From positions 40,146 to 104,145 of the forward strand of contig JANQRZ010000015.1 of NCBI GenBank assembly GCA_028284265.1: a DNA stretch of 64,000 nucleotides. The letters run 5' to 3'. Of this stretch, positions 62,885 through 64,000 are shown one piece after another; the stretch's first letter is position 1, and every line of letters starts with the position of its first letter. The position numbers and the translations under genes were made by a program. The notes under the pieces are model-generated. The model had not been told where the DNA came from, did not search any database, and was given only the letters and a program-made list of their open reading frames with translations. This DNA is from Rhodothermales bacterium (lineage in GTDB: Bacteria > Bacteroidota > Rhodothermia > Rhodothermales > JANQRZ01).

Positions 62885-64000
62885 ATGAACCGCTTTCTAC
62901 CCTTTATGATGGCCGTTGTCTTCTGCGCCGCGGCCTTCGCCCAGCCGTCGGACCTGCTGATTTCCGAATACGTCGAAGGCTCGTCCTTCAACAAGGCCAT
63001 CGAACTGTACAACGGCACTGGCAGTGCCATCGACCTCGAAGCGGAGGGCTACTACCTCCGCATCTTCTTCAACGGCAATACCACCGCAGGGAGCAACATC
63101 GCACTCACCGGGACGGTCGCCGATGGGGATGTGTTTGTGATCGCCGAAGACGATGCAGACTCTCTGCTGGTCATCCCCTTGGCGGATCAACTCAGCGGGT
63201 CGCTCTCCTTCAACGGTGACGACGCGGTGGTGCTCTTCCGCGATTCGACAGACATCGTCGACACCATCGGACAGGTTGGTTTCGACCCCGGTAGCGAATG
63301 GGGCATGGACGATACGTCGACTGCTAACAACACGCTCCGCCGCCTCTCCGATGCCTGCCTCGCAGACGCGGACACGAGCGATGTCTTCGATCCGGCAGTG
63401 AACTACACCGGCTTCCCCAACAACACCTTCGACGGTCTCGGCAGCGCCTCATTTGATTGTGATGGCGGTGGCCCGGCCTTCGACCTCACGGCCTCGCTGA
63501 GTTCGATGACGGTCCCGCAAGGCGGCACATTCACCGTCAACTTTACCGTAACCAACAACACAGCTAACCCGGCCACGGGCGACCTTTTCTGGACCGCCTC
63601 CCCGGGAGGTGTTCAGGGTATCGTGTCTGATGACTTTACGCTCGGAGCTGGGGAGACAGTTGCGACAGGCTATAGTCAGAACGTGCCGGGTAGCGCACCT
63701 CCGGGTGACTACACCTACACAGTTCGCATTGGTCAATTCCCGAATGGGACCGTTGACTCCGAGGTCTTCACCGTGACAGTGACTGCGGCCCGCACGACCG
63801 ATGCCTCGACCGAGTGGAGCGTGTCCGACCTCGGCCCGTGGCAGGAGAACGGCGATCTCGTCGCTGCTGCTCGCGCCGAAGGCCTCTCCGTGTATCCGAA
63901 CCCGTTCGTGCGCGAGACCGAGATCGGCTTCTGGCTGGAGCAGGCCTCGGAGGTCTCGCTCGTGATCTACGACGTGCGGGGCCGTGAGGTGGCGCACCTC
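62885..64000 (+). CDS. Lamin-tail-domain secreted protein with T9SS-like tail (cut by window edge)
   Basis: Open from ATG 62885 to the last base (372 codons so far). Signal peptide FMMAVVFCAAAFAQ leads into a lamin-tail domain (DLLISEYVEGSSFNKAIELY, then LEAEGYYLRIFFNG and DDAVVLFRDS). Residues about 200-305 are a beta-rich domain (LTASLSSMTVPQGGTFTVNF), and the end starts a T9SS sorting domain (LSVYPNPFVRETEIGFWLEQ, VSLVIYDVRGREVAHL), stopping about 40 residues before the expected C-terminus. Lamin-tail domains occur in exported nucleases and surface proteins; no nuclease domain is seen in the visible part. Confidence 0.9.
   Translation, partial: MNRFLPFMMAVVFCAAAFAQPSDLLISEYVEGSSFNKAIELYNGTGSAIDLEAEGYYLRIFFNGNTTAGSNIALTGTVADGDVFVIAEDDADSLLVIPLADQLSGSLSFNGDDAVVLFRDSTDIVDTIGQVGFDPGSEWGMDDTSTANNTLRRLSDACLADADTSDVFDPAVNYTGFPNNTFDGLGSASFDCDGGGPAFDLTASLSSMTVPQGGTFTVNFTVTNNTANPATGDLFWTASPGGVQGIVSDDFTLGAGETVATGYSQNVPGSAPPGDYTYTVRIGQFPNGTVDSEVFTVTVTAARTTDASTEWSVSDLGPWQENGDLVAAARAEGLSVYPNPFVRETEIGFWLEQASEVSLVIYDVRGREVAHL

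Overview
The window is GC-rich, gene-dense chromosomal DNA. It suggests a Gram-negative marine or halophilic member of the Bacteroidota-Rhodothermota lineage, most likely Rhodothermales (inference from gene content; no rRNA is present to confirm it). Pointers are an LptD-type outer-membrane assembly protein, two secreted proteins with type IX secretion (T9SS)-like C-terminal sorting domains, a DUF2911-TPR protein, a small family typical of Bacteroidota that is often mislabelled as an ABC transporter ATPase, a split pntAA/pntAB/pntB transhydrogenase, and FtsB next to enolase. Both ends cut genes: the 5' end removes the start of an amidase and the 3' end removes the tail of a T9SS cargo protein.

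Layout: 0-7 kb holds a cell-wall amidase overlapping a MamK-like actin, two minus-strand exported proteins and the pnt operon. 7-8 kb has a GIY-YIG nuclease gene framed by near-perfect 39-bp inverted repeats, then a BON protein. 8-14 kb is a minus-strand run eno-ftsB-ROK kinase-lptD. 14-24 kb is threonine metabolism: a degradation pair (tdh, kbl) and a biosynthetic thrABC operon with ATGA overlaps, with Nif3 and a UMF1-type MFS protein between them, closed by tRNA-Arg(CCU). 24-29 kb is a patchwork of a pectinacetylesterase-like lipoprotein, a formamidase-like exported protein, a desaturase and a T9SS cargo with an internal duplication. 29.6-36 kb looks like a copper-handling neighbourhood (CopA, a 33-residue membrane peptide, a DUF411/CopG-like lipoprotein, a Spy/CpxP-like protein), with a kinase-M23-phospholyase fusion in the same minus-strand operon.

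36-42 kb is the least explained region. A fold-type I PLP enzyme is translationally coupled to a type III PLP decarboxylase, and they converge on a class II amidotransferase-like ligase lacking the glutaminase cysteine and on a PAPS sulfotransferase. I read it as a candidate small-molecule or surface-modification cluster. The decarboxylase has a close paralogue at 58.7-60.0 kb.

42-50 kb carries an L,D-transpeptidase, a K+ channel with RCK domains, a beta-barrel protein, two paralogous PEGA proteins and dxs. 50-55 kb has a probable deglycation pair (LMW-PTP, fructosamine kinase) overlapping a HAD phosphatase, then rfbB and a barrel-like protein. 55-64 kb has polA, an SDR lacking the usual YxxxK motif, the decarboxylase paralogue, an active/inactive pair of M16 peptidase subunits, and the truncated lamin-tail T9SS cargo. 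No CRISPR array, rRNA, prophage or integrase was seen.
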